A stretch of DNA of 6,390 bases from Solirubrobacter deserti (GTDB taxonomy: Bacteria > Actinomycetota > Thermoleophilia > Solirubrobacterales > Solirubrobacteraceae), in assembly GCF_003344625.1 (NCBI RefSeq), contig NZ_QPKJ02000022.1:1-6390 (forward strand). The letters are read 5' to 3'. The notes beneath the pieces were generated by a model that was not told where the DNA came from, did no database searches, and saw only the letters and a list, made by a program, of their open reading frames with translations. Made by a program: the position numbers and the translations under genes. Numbering within the stretch: position 1 is the first letter of the stretch; each line of letters begins with the position of its first letter. This document shows, piece by piece, positions 1 through 6,186 of the stretch.

Positions 1-45
1 TCCAAATGGGCGAGTCTTTGGAAAATAGTTAAATTCCATAAATAA

Positions 46-65
46 ATGATTTTTATAAAAATCAT
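46..65. repeat. Perfect 20-nt palindrome in the LTR
   Basis: ATGATTTTTATAAAAATCAT equals its own reverse complement. It lies in the AT-rich upstream part of the LTR. It could extrude as a small cruciform or bind a dimeric factor, but in sequence this AT-rich a chance palindrome is credible. Confidence 0.6.
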
Positions 66-150
66 GATGATTAGTGAAAGATTTTGGAAATATATAATAT
101 GGAAATTATATTGACAAATATGTATTGTTGATATATTCATGTGATAAATT

Positions 151-567
151 GTTATGCATAAAAATACATGCATGTGAAATTTATAAAGTTTATAACATGC
201 TATTATTTTTGAATAACATGAATAATTGGAGCATGTTAATTATTGTGCATAAAAATATATGCATGTGGAAAATAGTTATGCATAAGAAAATATATGCATG
301 TGATGAATTGTTGTGCATAAAATATATGCATGTGATATTTGCCATAATTATTGTGCATAAAAATTTGCATATGGCATGTGGTGGTGATTTTATATCCTTG
401 ATATAATTGTGGATATGAAATATATGTGGAAATGTATGCATAAATAGTCATACATGAATTGTTGATATGAGATGTATGCCATATATAATGCATTGAATAA
501 TTGCATCTGGCATGAGACACGGTTACATGTGAAATATATTGCATAGAAAAATCATATGCATTGGTGA
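151..567 (+). repeat. Degenerate tandem repeat block built on ATGCATAAAATATATGCATG
   Basis: At least eight related units are visible, starting near 151, 242, 275, 310, 350, 431, 471 and 537. The clearest core is TGCATAAAA-TATATGCATGTG (units at 242, 275 and 310); later units are more diverged. Spacing is irregular, about 33-90 bases. Within units the flanking words form inverted repeats: in the third, ATGCATA (278-284) pairs with TATGCAT (293-299); in the second, TGCATA (246-251) pairs with TATGCA (258-263). The block lies in the probable U3 part of the LTR, where plant retrotransposons often carry tandem enhancer-like repeats. A further related word pair, ATGCATAAAACATGCATA, is at 951-968. 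Confidence 0.75.
167..332. promoter_or_regulatory. Cluster of RY (CATGCA/TGCATG) motifs
   Basis: A full CATGCATG stands at 167-174. The minus-strand form TGCATG recurs at 260-265, 295-300 and 327-332, with outliers at 921-926 and (CATGCA) 961-966. RY elements are the known binding sites of plant B3-domain factors such as FUS3, ABI3 and LEC2, which drive seed and embryo expression. Whether these sites work as enhancers here is inference; they are also a by-product of the repeat unit. Confidence 0.4.
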
Positions 568-633
568 TTATTTATGTAACTGTGGAAACGAGGTGTTGAG
601 AGACCACCGATGGACAAAAGATCCTGGAAACAG

Positions 634-645
634 TTAGTGCACTAA
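634..645. repeat. 12-nt palindrome abutting the cloverleaf
   Basis: TTAGTGCACTAA is a perfect palindrome. Its last base, 645, is directly followed by the outer stem of the 646-710 structure, so 634-710 is one continuous tract of self-complementary sequence. Confidence 0.6.
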
Positions 646-710
646 TATATCACCCTTGCTAAAAACAGCAAGTCAATGTGTGACAGTCATGGTGGTGACT
701 GGGTGATATA
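646..710. other. Fully paired cloverleaf-like inverted-repeat structure in the LTR
   Basis: TATATCACCC (646-655) pairs perfectly with GGGTGATATA (701-710). Between them lie three contiguous hairpins: TTGCT/AGCAA (656-660 with 667-671, loop of 6), GTCA/TGAC (672-675 with 681-684, loop of 5) and AGTCA/TGACT (685-689 with 696-700, loop of 6). No base is left unpaired at the four-way junction. It resembles a tRNA cloverleaf only in outline: stem lengths are 10, 5, 4 and 5, there is no TTC-type T loop, no D-loop GG pattern and no CCA-adjacent acceptor. It could act as a DNA cruciform or as an RNA fold in an LTR transcript, or be the trace of a small inserted element. Function is unknown. Confidence 0.6.
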
Positions 711-751
711 CATTCCCTAGCAACTGGGGGCGAAGGGATGCTGTTGTGGTA

Positions 752-863
752 GGATGGTGTGTACCCGGTGGGGTAGCCATCCCGGATGGTTGTGAACCCT
801 AAAATGAGGTGGCCATCTGTTGTGAAAAATAAAAATGGTGAATCTTAAAATAAGGTTACCATC
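752..863 (+). repeat. Three tandem degenerate hairpin repeats with ATGG...CCAT ends
   Basis: Three copies each open with ATGGT and close with CCATC: about 754-781, 786-817 and 835-863. The second and third match at 24 of 29 aligned positions, allowing a 3-base gap. Each can fold through its ends: GGATGG (752-757) with CCATCC (777-782), GATGG (785-789) with CCATC (813-817), and ATGGT (835-839) with ACCAT (858-862). The first copy is the most diverged. They lie just downstream of the cloverleaf, inside the more G-rich part of the LTR. Confidence 0.6.
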
Positions 864-1014
864 AGAGTACTGATATTTGTTTTGCAGGAATGACCTGACA
901 GAGAAGATGGCAGAAATAACTGCATGAGCATTACATTGAATATCTGTCATATGCATAAAACATGCATATAGTAAATGATTACTTTTTACTAAAATGAGAT
1001 GAATATATCCTGCA

Positions 1015-1025
1015 ATATATATATG
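1015..1025 (+). promoter_or_regulatory. TATA-like tract, candidate LTR core promoter
   Basis: An alternating AT run, ATATATATATG, precedes the 3' third of the LTR and is one candidate for the RNA polymerase II TATA box. A competing candidate is TATAAA at 1306-1311. In such AT-rich sequence neither can be chosen by eye. Confidence 0.25.
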
Positions 1026-1102
1026 TAAATGGATATTATCTGTGATGTTGATTGATGGATTTAAATCCTGATGTTTCTTTTGAAATCGTTATGTAATATT
1101 TG

Positions 1103-1166
1103 AGGTTTACGAACCTTACTGAGCAATAGTGGTTTTTGCTCACCCCGTTTATTTTCCCCCTCCCAG
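1103..1166 (+). promoter_or_regulatory. Paired hairpins followed by a polypyrimidine tract ending in CAG
   Basis: AGGTT/AACCT (1103-1107 with 1112-1116, loop TACG) is followed three bases later by TGAGCAA/TTGCTCA (1120-1126 with 1136-1142, loop of 9). A pyrimidine-rich run then leads to CCCAG at 1162-1166. From memory, an ACTGAGC...GCTCACC stem and pyrimidine tract at this place recur in plant Tekay-type LTRs, which suggests a conserved transcript-level role. The pyrimidine tract plus AG also resembles a 3' splice site, and a 5' splice-like GTAAGT follows at 1180-1185. Confidence 0.4.
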
Positions 1167-1243
1167 GAACATCACATCAGTAAGTTGGGAGAAAAGCGTT
1201 TGAGATTTCTGAGGATGGGCAAGACAGTGTTACTCTATTCGTT

Positions 1244-1301
1244 AATACTCATTTCGAGTATTGATATGTAGTTGTTTCGAGTACATTACGGGACTGTACT
1301 C
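1244..1301 (+). repeat. Two tandem hairpins sharing the TTTCGAGTA word
   Basis: AATACTC (1244-1250) pairs with GAGTATT (1256-1262) across a 5-base loop. GAGTACA (1279-1285) pairs with TGTACTC (1295-1301) across a 9-base loop. TTTCGAGTA occurs exactly at 1252-1260 and 1275-1283, 23 bases apart, and a further GTACTC is at 1315-1320. This is near the LTR 3' end, so probably within R or U5 and present in the genomic RNA leader. Confidence 0.5.
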
Positions 1302-1455
1302 ATACTATAAACTAGTACTCAGTGTGTAATAAGCAATTATATTTTCCGCACTTTATGTATTTGTAAGACTGTTCAGATAGTATTGGAATTATTCAGAAAT
1401 AAGTTTTGGTGTATAATGTCTTTTAGGGGATACCCTGTGTGGGGTGTCACAAGTT

Positions 1456-1467
1456 TGGTATCAGAGC
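1456..1467 (+). other. Primer-binding site for initiator tRNA-Met
   Basis: TGGTATCAGAGC is the exact complement of the 3' end of plant initiator methionine tRNA (GCTCTGATACCA). It starts four bases after the LTR terminal CA at 1451. The tRNA anneals here on the genomic RNA to prime minus-strand DNA synthesis. The match breaks down after 12 bases. An 8-base palindrome, AGAGCTCT (1463-1470), overlaps its 3' end. Confidence 0.95.
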
Positions 1468-1477
1468 TCTAGGTTGA

Positions 1478-1609
1478 ATGAGTACTAGTCACGAAAGAGA
1501 AACACTGTCAATAAATAAGTTACTGAGTTGTGGTTTCGGGTTTGGACAGGGATGTTCGAACCCGAGTGGGGTGAGTTCACTTTTAGTGAGACTCTATATA
1601 AAGTCATAG
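1478..1609 (+). CDS. Upstream ORF 1 in the leader (43 aa)
   Basis: This is the first ATG after the PBS. It opens a 43-residue frame beginning MSTSHERETLSINK and ending LVRLYIKS before TAG at 1607-1609. It is in a different frame from Gag-Pol. The protein is not recognised and shows no domain; a Gly/Phe/Cys stretch (CGFGFGQGC) is in the middle. If the transcript starts in the LTR, a scanning ribosome would meet this ATG well before the Gag start, so it may dampen translation. Selection on the peptide is not shown and it may be fortuitous. Confidence 0.25.
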   Translation: MSTSHERETLSINKLLSCGFGFGQGCSNPSGVSSLLVRLYIKS

Positions 1610-1668
1610 TAACTTTATTAGTGTTGAGAAGTAAGGTAGAAATATACATATATATGTATATGTGCTAA
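1552..1668 (+). CDS. Upstream ORF 2, in frame with Gag-Pol and ending at TAAATG
   Basis: A 38-residue frame starts MFEPEWGEFTF and ends YIYMYMC, in the same frame as the polyprotein. Its TAA stop (1666-1668) directly abuts the ATG at 1669. It overlaps upstream ORF 1 in another frame. A single-codon change or readthrough would fuse it to Gag. It could be a decayed N-terminal extension, a reinitiation device, or chance. No family is recognised. Confidence 0.25.
   Translation: MFEPEWGEFTFSETLYKVIVTLLVLRSKVEIYIYMYMC
1595..1602 (+). promoter_or_regulatory. TATA-like box in the leader
   Basis: CTC-TATATAAA-G closely matches a plant TATA box and lies 133 bases before the preferred Gag-Pol ATG. A start 25-35 bases downstream would give an mRNA lacking the PBS and the starts of both upstream ORFs. 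This is a sequence match only; the usual promoter of such elements is in the LTR. Confidence 0.25.
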
Positions 1669-1734
1669 ATGATTTTTGTTATGTTTGTGCTAAGTGTTGA
1701 TTTGAAACATTGTGTGATTAAGGAAGGAAGGAAT

Positions 1735-4700
1735 ATGGCTAGAAGGATGAGATCTACTCAGGGTTTACATAATGCAACCCCATCGCCTGTAGACATTCCG
1801 GAAAGTAGGGCTGGGACTTCTCGTTACAATGGAGAACCTATTGTTGAACCAAGCCCGCCAGCTGTTGATCAAACCATACGCCTCATGGAGAATTTCTTCC
1901 ACAGAATGGATCAACATTTTGCAGGAAGACAGCCTGTAGCTCCGGTTGGAAATACATTAATTCCAAGATTCTTGGCATTGAAGCCATACAGTTTCAAGGG
2001 AGTGGAGGGCCCTACAAAAGCTGTAGAATGGATAAGGAGCTTGGAAAACATTTATGAAGTATTATTATGTACTTCTGAAGAAAAACGGCGACTGGCGGTG
2101 TACCTACTAGAAGATGATGCCAGATTCTGGTGGGATTTAACAAAAAGCACCATGGCGAACGTTGAATTAATGACTTGGGAGGAATTCAAAGACCTCTTTT
2201 ACGGTAAGTATTTCCCGCAAATCGAAAGAGAGAAAAGGGAGATGGAATTTCTAAATCTGAAACAGGGACAAATGTCTGTAACGGAGTATCAAAATAAATT
2301 CGAAGCATTGTCTAGTTTCGGGTCACACTTGATCGATACTCCTGAAAAGAAAACTCGCAAATTTGTGAAGGGACTGATCCCTCCACTTGGAAGACTGCTG
2401 GTGGGAGATTTCAACTTAAGCTATGCGGATGCTGTCCGTAGAGCCCTGCACATGGAGGATTACCATCGGGAAACGAAAAAGGAGACGGAATTTCGCGGAA
2501 AAGGGAAACCTCCTCTGACTCGCGGATCATCGGGACCAAATAACAAGAGGAGGAAGATTGACGGGAATCTTCCTAAGGCAGGAGTGCAAACCCCTTTGAG
2601 GAATGCGTCGTCATCTGAAGTAACCTGCTATAATTGTGGCGAAAAGGGACACATTTCAACAAGCTGCCCAAAACCAAGAAGGCTGACATGCTACAACTGT
2701 GGAGGAGTCGGTCATATAAGCAAAGATTGCAAGAAACCGAAGGCGAAACCTGGACCGCCTCAAACAGGAGCTCGAGTAAACGCTTTGGCGATTATTCCGG
2801 AGAGCGTGAATATGGAAGGTACACTTACAATTTTTCATAGTTGCGCTACGACTTTATTTGATACTGGTGCTACATGCTCATTTATTTCTTCATCGTATGT
2901 GAATACCTTGGGTATAGAAACCACACCGTTAGATAAAATTTTGTCGGTCTCTACGCCCTTGGGGGCTAAGACTGATTTGACGTGTGTGTGTAAGGACTGT
3001 GATGTCCGAATAGCTGGTAGAGTGATGCCTGCTGACTTAATTCTTCTACCTATGAAGAATTTTGATGTGATACTCGGCATGGATTGGTTGACAACCTATG
3101 GTGCTATATTGGATTGTCAACAGAAAACAGTTAAGTTCTTTACTCCAGGGTTACCTGAGCTAGTTTTTCAATGTTCTCCTCGGGTAGATACCTTTATTTC
3201 TGGGTATTTAGCATCCCTAGAAGACTCAAGTAGCTCCCAAAATTTAGATCGAATCTCCATAGTTCGAGAATATAAAGACGTGTTTCAAGAAATTCCAGGG
3301 CTACCACCGAAGAGGGAGATTGATTTTACAATTGAGTTAATTCCTGGAACGAATCCTATTTCGATTTCTCCTTACCGAATGGCCAAGATGGAATTGGTGG
3401 AATTAGACAAGCAATTGAAGGAATTACTAAGGCTGGGCTTCATACGAGAAAGTACGTCTTCTTGGGGATCGCCGGTGCTGTTCGTCAAGAAAAAGGACGG
3501 ATCGTTGCGGATGTGTGTGGATTATCGGCGCTTGAATCAAGTCACTATCAAGAATAAGTATCCACTACCCCGAATAGACGATTTGTTCGATCAACTACAA
3601 GGAGCGTCAATATTCTCAAAGATTGACTTACGATCCGGATATCATCAACTATTGGTGCGTGAATCGGACGTATCCAAGACAGCCTTCTGCACGAGATATG
3701 GACTTTTCGAGTTCCTAGTGATGCCGTTTGGAGTTACTAATGCACCAGCTATCTTCATGGACCTGATGAATCGCGTGTTTCGACCTTACTTGGACAAGTT
3801 CATTATCGTGTTCATTGATGATATACTAATTTATTCAAAGACTCCAGAAGATCACGAGCAACATCTACGAATAGCTTTGCAGACGCTAAGGGAGCATAAA
3901 CTGTACGCTAAGTACGAGAAGTGCGACTTTTGGCTCAAAGAGGTGAAGTTTCTAGGGCACGTGGTGACGGGAGAAGGAATCAAGGTGGACCCCTCGAAGG
4001 TTGAAGCAGTGCTTGAGTGGAATCAACCAACTACTCCAACTGAAGTCAGAAGTTTCTTGGGACTGGCTGGTTACTACCGAAGATTCATAGAAGGATTCTC
4101 GAAGATTGCTTTGCCGATGACTCGTCTGACTCGAAAGGATGTGGCGTTCGTATGGGATGACAAATGTGAACGGGCATTCCAATTGTTGAAAGAGAAATTG
4201 ACTACCGCTCCTGTCCTAATGCTTCCTAAAGACGGTGCCAAATTTACTGTGTATACCGACGCTTCACATCAAGGCCTGGGATGCGTACTAATGCAAGAAC
4301 GAAGAGTTAACGCTTACGGTTCGCGGCAGTTGCGATCTCATGAACTCAACTATCCAACACACGATCTAGAATTGGCTGCAGTGGTCTTTGCTCTCAAATT
4401 GTGGAGACATTATTTGTATGGCGAGGAGTTTGATCTATTCACCGACCACAAAAGCCTAAAGTACCTGTTCTCTCAGAAGGAGTTAAACATGCGACAAAGA
4501 CGATGGATGGAGCTGATGAAGGATTACAACTTCACTCTACAATACCACTCAGGAAAGGCGAACGTGGTAGCTGATGCGCTGAGTCGTAAACCTCGTGGTG
4601 TCATTGCGCTCCTAATGATGCAAGAATGGAAGTTACTGGAGGAATTGGCAGAGTTCGACTTTCGTGTTGAACAGCAAAATGGTGGAGTTCGACTCTTCTG

Positions 4701-6186
4701 CTTGGACGTGTACCCGCACATCATCGAAGAAGTAATCAATGCACAACCTCAAGATACGAAACTGCAGAAGTGGTTTAAAGCTATGGCTGAGAAGGAACCT
4801 GAAACTTGGCAAACTGGAAAAGACGGAGGCCTGAGAACAAGAGGAAGACTATGCGTGCCCGATGTACCTGAACTAAAGGATAAAATTCTTGGTCTAGCAC
4901 ATCGTTCCAAGTATTCTATACATCCAGGTAGCACCAAGATGTACAAAGACTTGCGGCGACAATTTTGGTGGAAAGGCATAAAGGCGGACGTGGCTAAATT
5001 TGTGGAGTCATGCTACACATGTCAAAGAGTAAAGGCGGAACACCAGAAACCACCAGGATTGCTCCAACCTTTGGAAATACCTGTGTGGAAATGGGAGCAT
5101 TTATCCATGGACTTTATCACTGACTTGCCAAGATCGAAGAAAATGCACGACGCTATATGGGTAGTAGTAGACCGATTGACGAAATCCGCCCACTTTATCG
5201 GCTATAGTATGAAATATTCGGTAGAAAAGTTGGGAAAGCTATATGTTGAAAACATTGTTCGTTTTCACGGCATTCCAGTCTCAATCGTGTCCGACAGAGA
5301 TTCTCGATTCAGATCTGGCCTATGGAAAAGCTTGCAAAAAGCTTTCGGCACAGAAATCAAGATGAGTACGACAGCACATCCACAAACTGACGGACAAACG
5401 GAGCGAGTAAATCAAGTTCTCGAAGACATGCTGCGAGCTTGTGTTTTAGACTTCGGTGAATCATGGGAGGATTCTCTACCGTTGGTAGAATTCTCATACA
5501 ACAATAGTTATCATGCAAGCATCGGGATGGCTCCTTATGAAGCTCTGTATGGCAGACCGTGTAGATCACCAACTTGTTGGGGAGAAGTGGGCGAGAGATC
5601 CTTCTGGAAATCAGAGTTTGAGAAAAAGAAGCCTAAATTGGGTCCTGAAATTATTCGGGAAACCTCGGAGAAAATTGAAATAATTCGAGAACGACTGCAA
5701 GCTGCTCAAGACAGACAAAAATATTATGCAGACAAAGGGAGGCGGCCGATGGAATACAACGTTGGAGATGAAGTTCTTTTGAAAATATCACCCGTGCGAA
5801 GTCTGGTTCGACACAAGAAGAAAGGAAAACTATCGCCACGATACGTAGGCCCATTTCCCATCACAGCAAAGATAGGAACAGTAGCTTATCGGTTAAAGCT
5901 GCCTACGGAACTTGCCGGAATTCACAACGTATTTCATGTATCCATGCTGAAGAAATATGTTCGTGATCCGTCCCACATCATTGACCACAGTGATCTCAAG
6001 GTAGATAAAAGTGCCAAATATGTTGAAAAACCATTCAAAATATTAGATCGCGAGGTGAAAAAGATTCGCACGAAGGAGATTCCATTAGTAAAAGTACAAT
6101 GGAATCAACATGATGAAGGAGAAGCTTCTTGGGAGTTAGAGTCTGAAGTTCGTAAGAACTATCCTTACCTATTTGCTGACGGCTGA
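1735..6186 (+). CDS. Gag-Pol polyprotein (Gag, PR, RT, RNase H, IN, chromodomain), intact
   Basis: This single 1483-residue frame encodes all the proteins needed for retrotransposition, probably matured by its own protease in cytoplasmic virus-like particles. Residues are numbered from M1 at 1735. In order: Gag capsid-type region about 90-243, two CCHC zinc knuckles 298-332, aspartic protease with DTGA at 376, reverse transcriptase about 547-742, RNase H about 837-952, integrase about 1053-1406 and chromodomain 1428-1480. The frame is open upstream to ATG 1669, but 1735 is preferred: its context AATATGGCT has A at -3 and G at +4, it gives a basic start (MARRMRS), and the ATG at 1669 has T at -3. 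There is no internal stop or frameshift, and all the catalytic residues checked are present. Gag and Pol share one frame, as is usual for this lineage, so no frameshift or stop-suppression signal is expected. Confidence 0.96.
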   Translation: MARRMRSTQGLHNATPSPVDIPESRAGTSRYNGEPIVEPSPPAVDQTIRLMENFFHRMDQHFAGRQPVAPVGNTLIPRFLALKPYSFKGVEGPTKAVEWIRSLENIYEVLLCTSEEKRRLAVYLLEDDARFWWDLTKSTMANVELMTWEEFKDLFYGKYFPQIEREKREMEFLNLKQGQMSVTEYQNKFEALSSFGSHLIDTPEKKTRKFVKGLIPPLGRLLVGDFNLSYADAVRRALHMEDYHRETKKETEFRGKGKPPLTRGSSGPNNKRRKIDGNLPKAGVQTPLRNASSSEVTCYNCGEKGHISTSCPKPRRLTCYNCGGVGHISKDCKKPKAKPGPPQTGARVNALAIIPESVNMEGTLTIFHSCATTLFDTGATCSFISSSYVNTLGIETTPLDKILSVSTPLGAKTDLTCVCKDCDVRIAGRVMPADLILLPMKNFDVILGMDWLTTYGAILDCQQKTVKFFTPGLPELVFQCSPRVDTFISGYLASLEDSSSSQNLDRISIVREYKDVFQEIPGLPPKREIDFTIELIPGTNPISISPYRMAKMELVELDKQLKELLRLGFIRESTSSWGSPVLFVKKKDGSLRMCVDYRRLNQVTIKNKYPLPRIDDLFDQLQGASIFSKIDLRSGYHQLLVRESDVSKTAFCTRYGLFEFLVMPFGVTNAPAIFMDLMNRVFRPYLDKFIIVFIDDILIYSKTPEDHEQHLRIALQTLREHKLYAKYEKCDFWLKEVKFLGHVVTGEGIKVDPSKVEAVLEWNQPTTPTEVRSFLGLAGYYRRFIEGFSKIALPMTRLTRKDVAFVWDDKCERAFQLLKEKLTTAPVLMLPKDGAKFTVYTDASHQGLGCVLMQERRVNAYGSRQLRSHELNYPTHDLELAAVVFALKLWRHYLYGEEFDLFTDHKSLKYLFSQKELNMRQRRWMELMKDYNFTLQYHSGKANVVADALSRKPRGVIALLMMQEWKLLEELAEFDFRVEQQNGGVRLFCLDVYPHIIEEVINAQPQDTKLQKWFKAMAEKEPETWQTGKDGGLRTRGRLCVPDVPELKDKILGLAHRSKYSIHPGSTKMYKDLRRQFWWKGIKADVAKFVESCYTCQRVKAEHQKPPGLLQPLEIPVWKWEHLSMDFITDLPRSKKMHDAIWVVVDRLTKSAHFIGYSMKYSVEKLGKLYVENIVRFHGIPVSIVSDRDSRFRSGLWKSLQKAFGTEIKMSTTAHPQTDGQTERVNQVLEDMLRACVLDFGESWEDSLPLVEFSYNNSYHASIGMAPYEALYGRPCRSPTCWGEVGERSFWKSEFEKKKPKLGPEIIRETSEKIEIIRERLQAAQDRQKYYADKGRRPMEYNVGDEVLLKISPVRSLVRHKKKGKLSPRYVGPFPITAKIGTVAYRLKLPTELAGIHNVFHVSMLKKYVRDPSHIIDHSDLKVDKSAKYVEKPFKILDREVKKIRTKEIPLVKVQWNQHDEGEASWELESEVRKNYPYLFADG
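2002..2463 (+). other. Gag capsid-like (retrotransposon gag) domain
   Basis: Residues about 90-243 match the plant retrotransposon Gag pattern: [15 protein letters not shown], then [32 protein letters not shown] and the [13 protein letters not shown] region. This helical part is the structural shell protein of the virus-like particle. The roughly 90 residues before it look disordered and Pro-rich. A Lys/Arg-rich linker with KRRK (near 2547) leads to the zinc knuckles. Confidence 0.85.
2626..2730 (+). other. Nucleocapsid: two CCHC zinc knuckles
   Basis: Two CX2CX4HX4C knuckles are present: C298-C301-H306-C311 ([14 protein letters not shown]) and C319-C322-H327-C332 ([14 protein letters not shown]), separated by seven residues and flanked by Lys/Arg. 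Such knuckles bind and package genomic RNA. The two are similar enough to suggest internal duplication. Confidence 0.93.
2824..3099 (+). other. Aspartic protease domain
   Basis: The active-site motif FDTGAT places the catalytic Asp at 376, followed by CSFISSSYV. The conserved C-terminal motif VILGMDWL lies at about 445-452. This is a retropepsin-type half-site enzyme that works as a homodimer to cut the polyprotein. It is followed by a linker of about 95 residues before RT. Confidence 0.9.
3373..3960 (+). other. Reverse transcriptase domain
   Basis: Ordered gypsy-type RT motifs are visible: YRMAKMEL at 547, [20 protein letters not shown] near 582, [11 protein letters not shown] with catalytic D631, [16 protein letters not shown], and [10 protein letters not shown] with catalytic D695 and D696. 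FLGHVV closes the core near 740, and a thumb/connection region with [15 protein letters not shown] follows. All three catalytic aspartates are intact. [12 protein letters not shown] differs slightly from the usual MPFGLTNAPAAF. Confidence 0.96.
4243..4590 (+). other. RNase H domain
   Basis: The four acidic active-site residues are present: D842 in [12 protein letters not shown]879 in [13 protein letters not shown]904 in [10 protein letters not shown] and D947 in VVADALSR. The enzyme removes the RNA strand from the RNA-DNA hybrid and leaves the polypurine primer. The segment VNAYGSRQL replaces the more usual VIAYASRQL, a mild variant outside the catalytic site. Confidence 0.95.
4891..5952 (+). 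other. Integrase: HHCC zinc domain, DD35E core, GPY/F module
   Basis: The zinc-binding residues are H1056, H1063, C1093 and C1096. The catalytic triad is D1126 (LSMDFI), D1187 (IVSDRDSRF) and E1223 ([11 protein letters not shown]), with exactly 35 residues between the last two. The GPY/F motif appears as GPF at 1372-1374, followed by [13 protein letters not shown]. This enzyme inserts the cDNA into the genome. The triad is intact, consistent with a functional enzyme. Confidence 0.95.
6016..6174 (+). other. C-terminal chromodomain
   Basis: Residues 1428-1480 run from [13 protein letters not shown] through VKVQWNQ and EASWELE to YPYLF, the form seen in plant chromoviral integrases. Aromatic residues Y1429, W1456 and W1466 are in suitable places to form a methyl-lysine cage, although which of them do so cannot be decided by eye. 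Family knowledge: chromoviral chromodomains help direct integration to heterochromatin. The protein ends three residues later. Confidence 0.88.

Larger units (their letters stand above)
1..1451 (+). repeat. 5' long terminal repeat, 3' portion (partial)
   Basis: The LTR ends with GGGGTGTCACA at 1441-1451, four bases before the PBS. Its reverse complement, TGTGACACCCC, matches 9 of 11 bases of the 3' LTR start TGTAAGACCCC at 6221, which gives the expected TG...CA ends with short imperfect terminal inverted repeats. The LTR start is not in the window, because nothing at 1-200 resembles 6221-6390. The first roughly 580 bases are strongly AT-rich; about 590-820 is visibly more G-rich; the remainder is intermediate. 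No protein gene is supported here: Met- and His-rich reading frames on both strands near 125-545 arise from the repeated ATGCAT words. The U3/R/U5 borders cannot be fixed by eye. Confidence 0.93.
1452..1734 (+). other. Untranslated leader between LTR and Gag-Pol
   Basis: About 280 bases separate the LTR from the preferred polyprotein start. The leader holds the PBS, two short upstream ORFs (1478-1609 and 1552-1668), a TATA-like box at 1595-1602, and in-frame ATGs at 1654, 1660, 1669 and 1681 before the preferred ATG at 1735. In retroelements this zone usually carries packaging and dimerisation signals; none can be identified with certainty here. Confidence 0.7.

Noticed and set aside
125..544. 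Met/His-rich reading frames on both strands in the AT-rich LTR
   Set aside because: They come from repeated ATGCAT words, which read as Met-His in several frames. They show no domain, no codon bias and no gene context.
151..567. A CRISPR array
   Set aside because: Units are degenerate, irregularly spaced and lack unique spacers of constant length; the host is a plant and no cas genes are present.
646..710. A tRNA gene
   Set aside because: The outline is a cloverleaf, but stem lengths, the T-loop sequence, D-loop features and the pol III box A/B patterns are missing.
828..833. AATAAA as the LTR polyadenylation signal
   Set aside because: A single hexamer in AT-rich DNA, more than 600 bases from the LTR end and upstream of both candidate LTR TATA boxes, is not convincing; plant signals are loose.
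717..956. A 79-codon minus-strand frame over the hairpin repeats
   Set aside because: It has no recognisable domain, and its His/Pro-rich composition follows from the repeated GGATGG/CCATC words.
1669..1734. ATG at 1669 or 1681 as the Gag-Pol start
   Set aside because: The 1669 context is poor (T at -3, A at +4), and the added residues are hydrophobic and unlike the basic Gag N-terminus that starts at 1735. Not excluded without transcript or protein data.
2656..5854. Antisense and alternate-frame ORFs of 60-81 codons inside the polyprotein gene
   Set aside because: They overlap a strongly conserved coding frame and resemble no protein; they are shadows of Gag-Pol.
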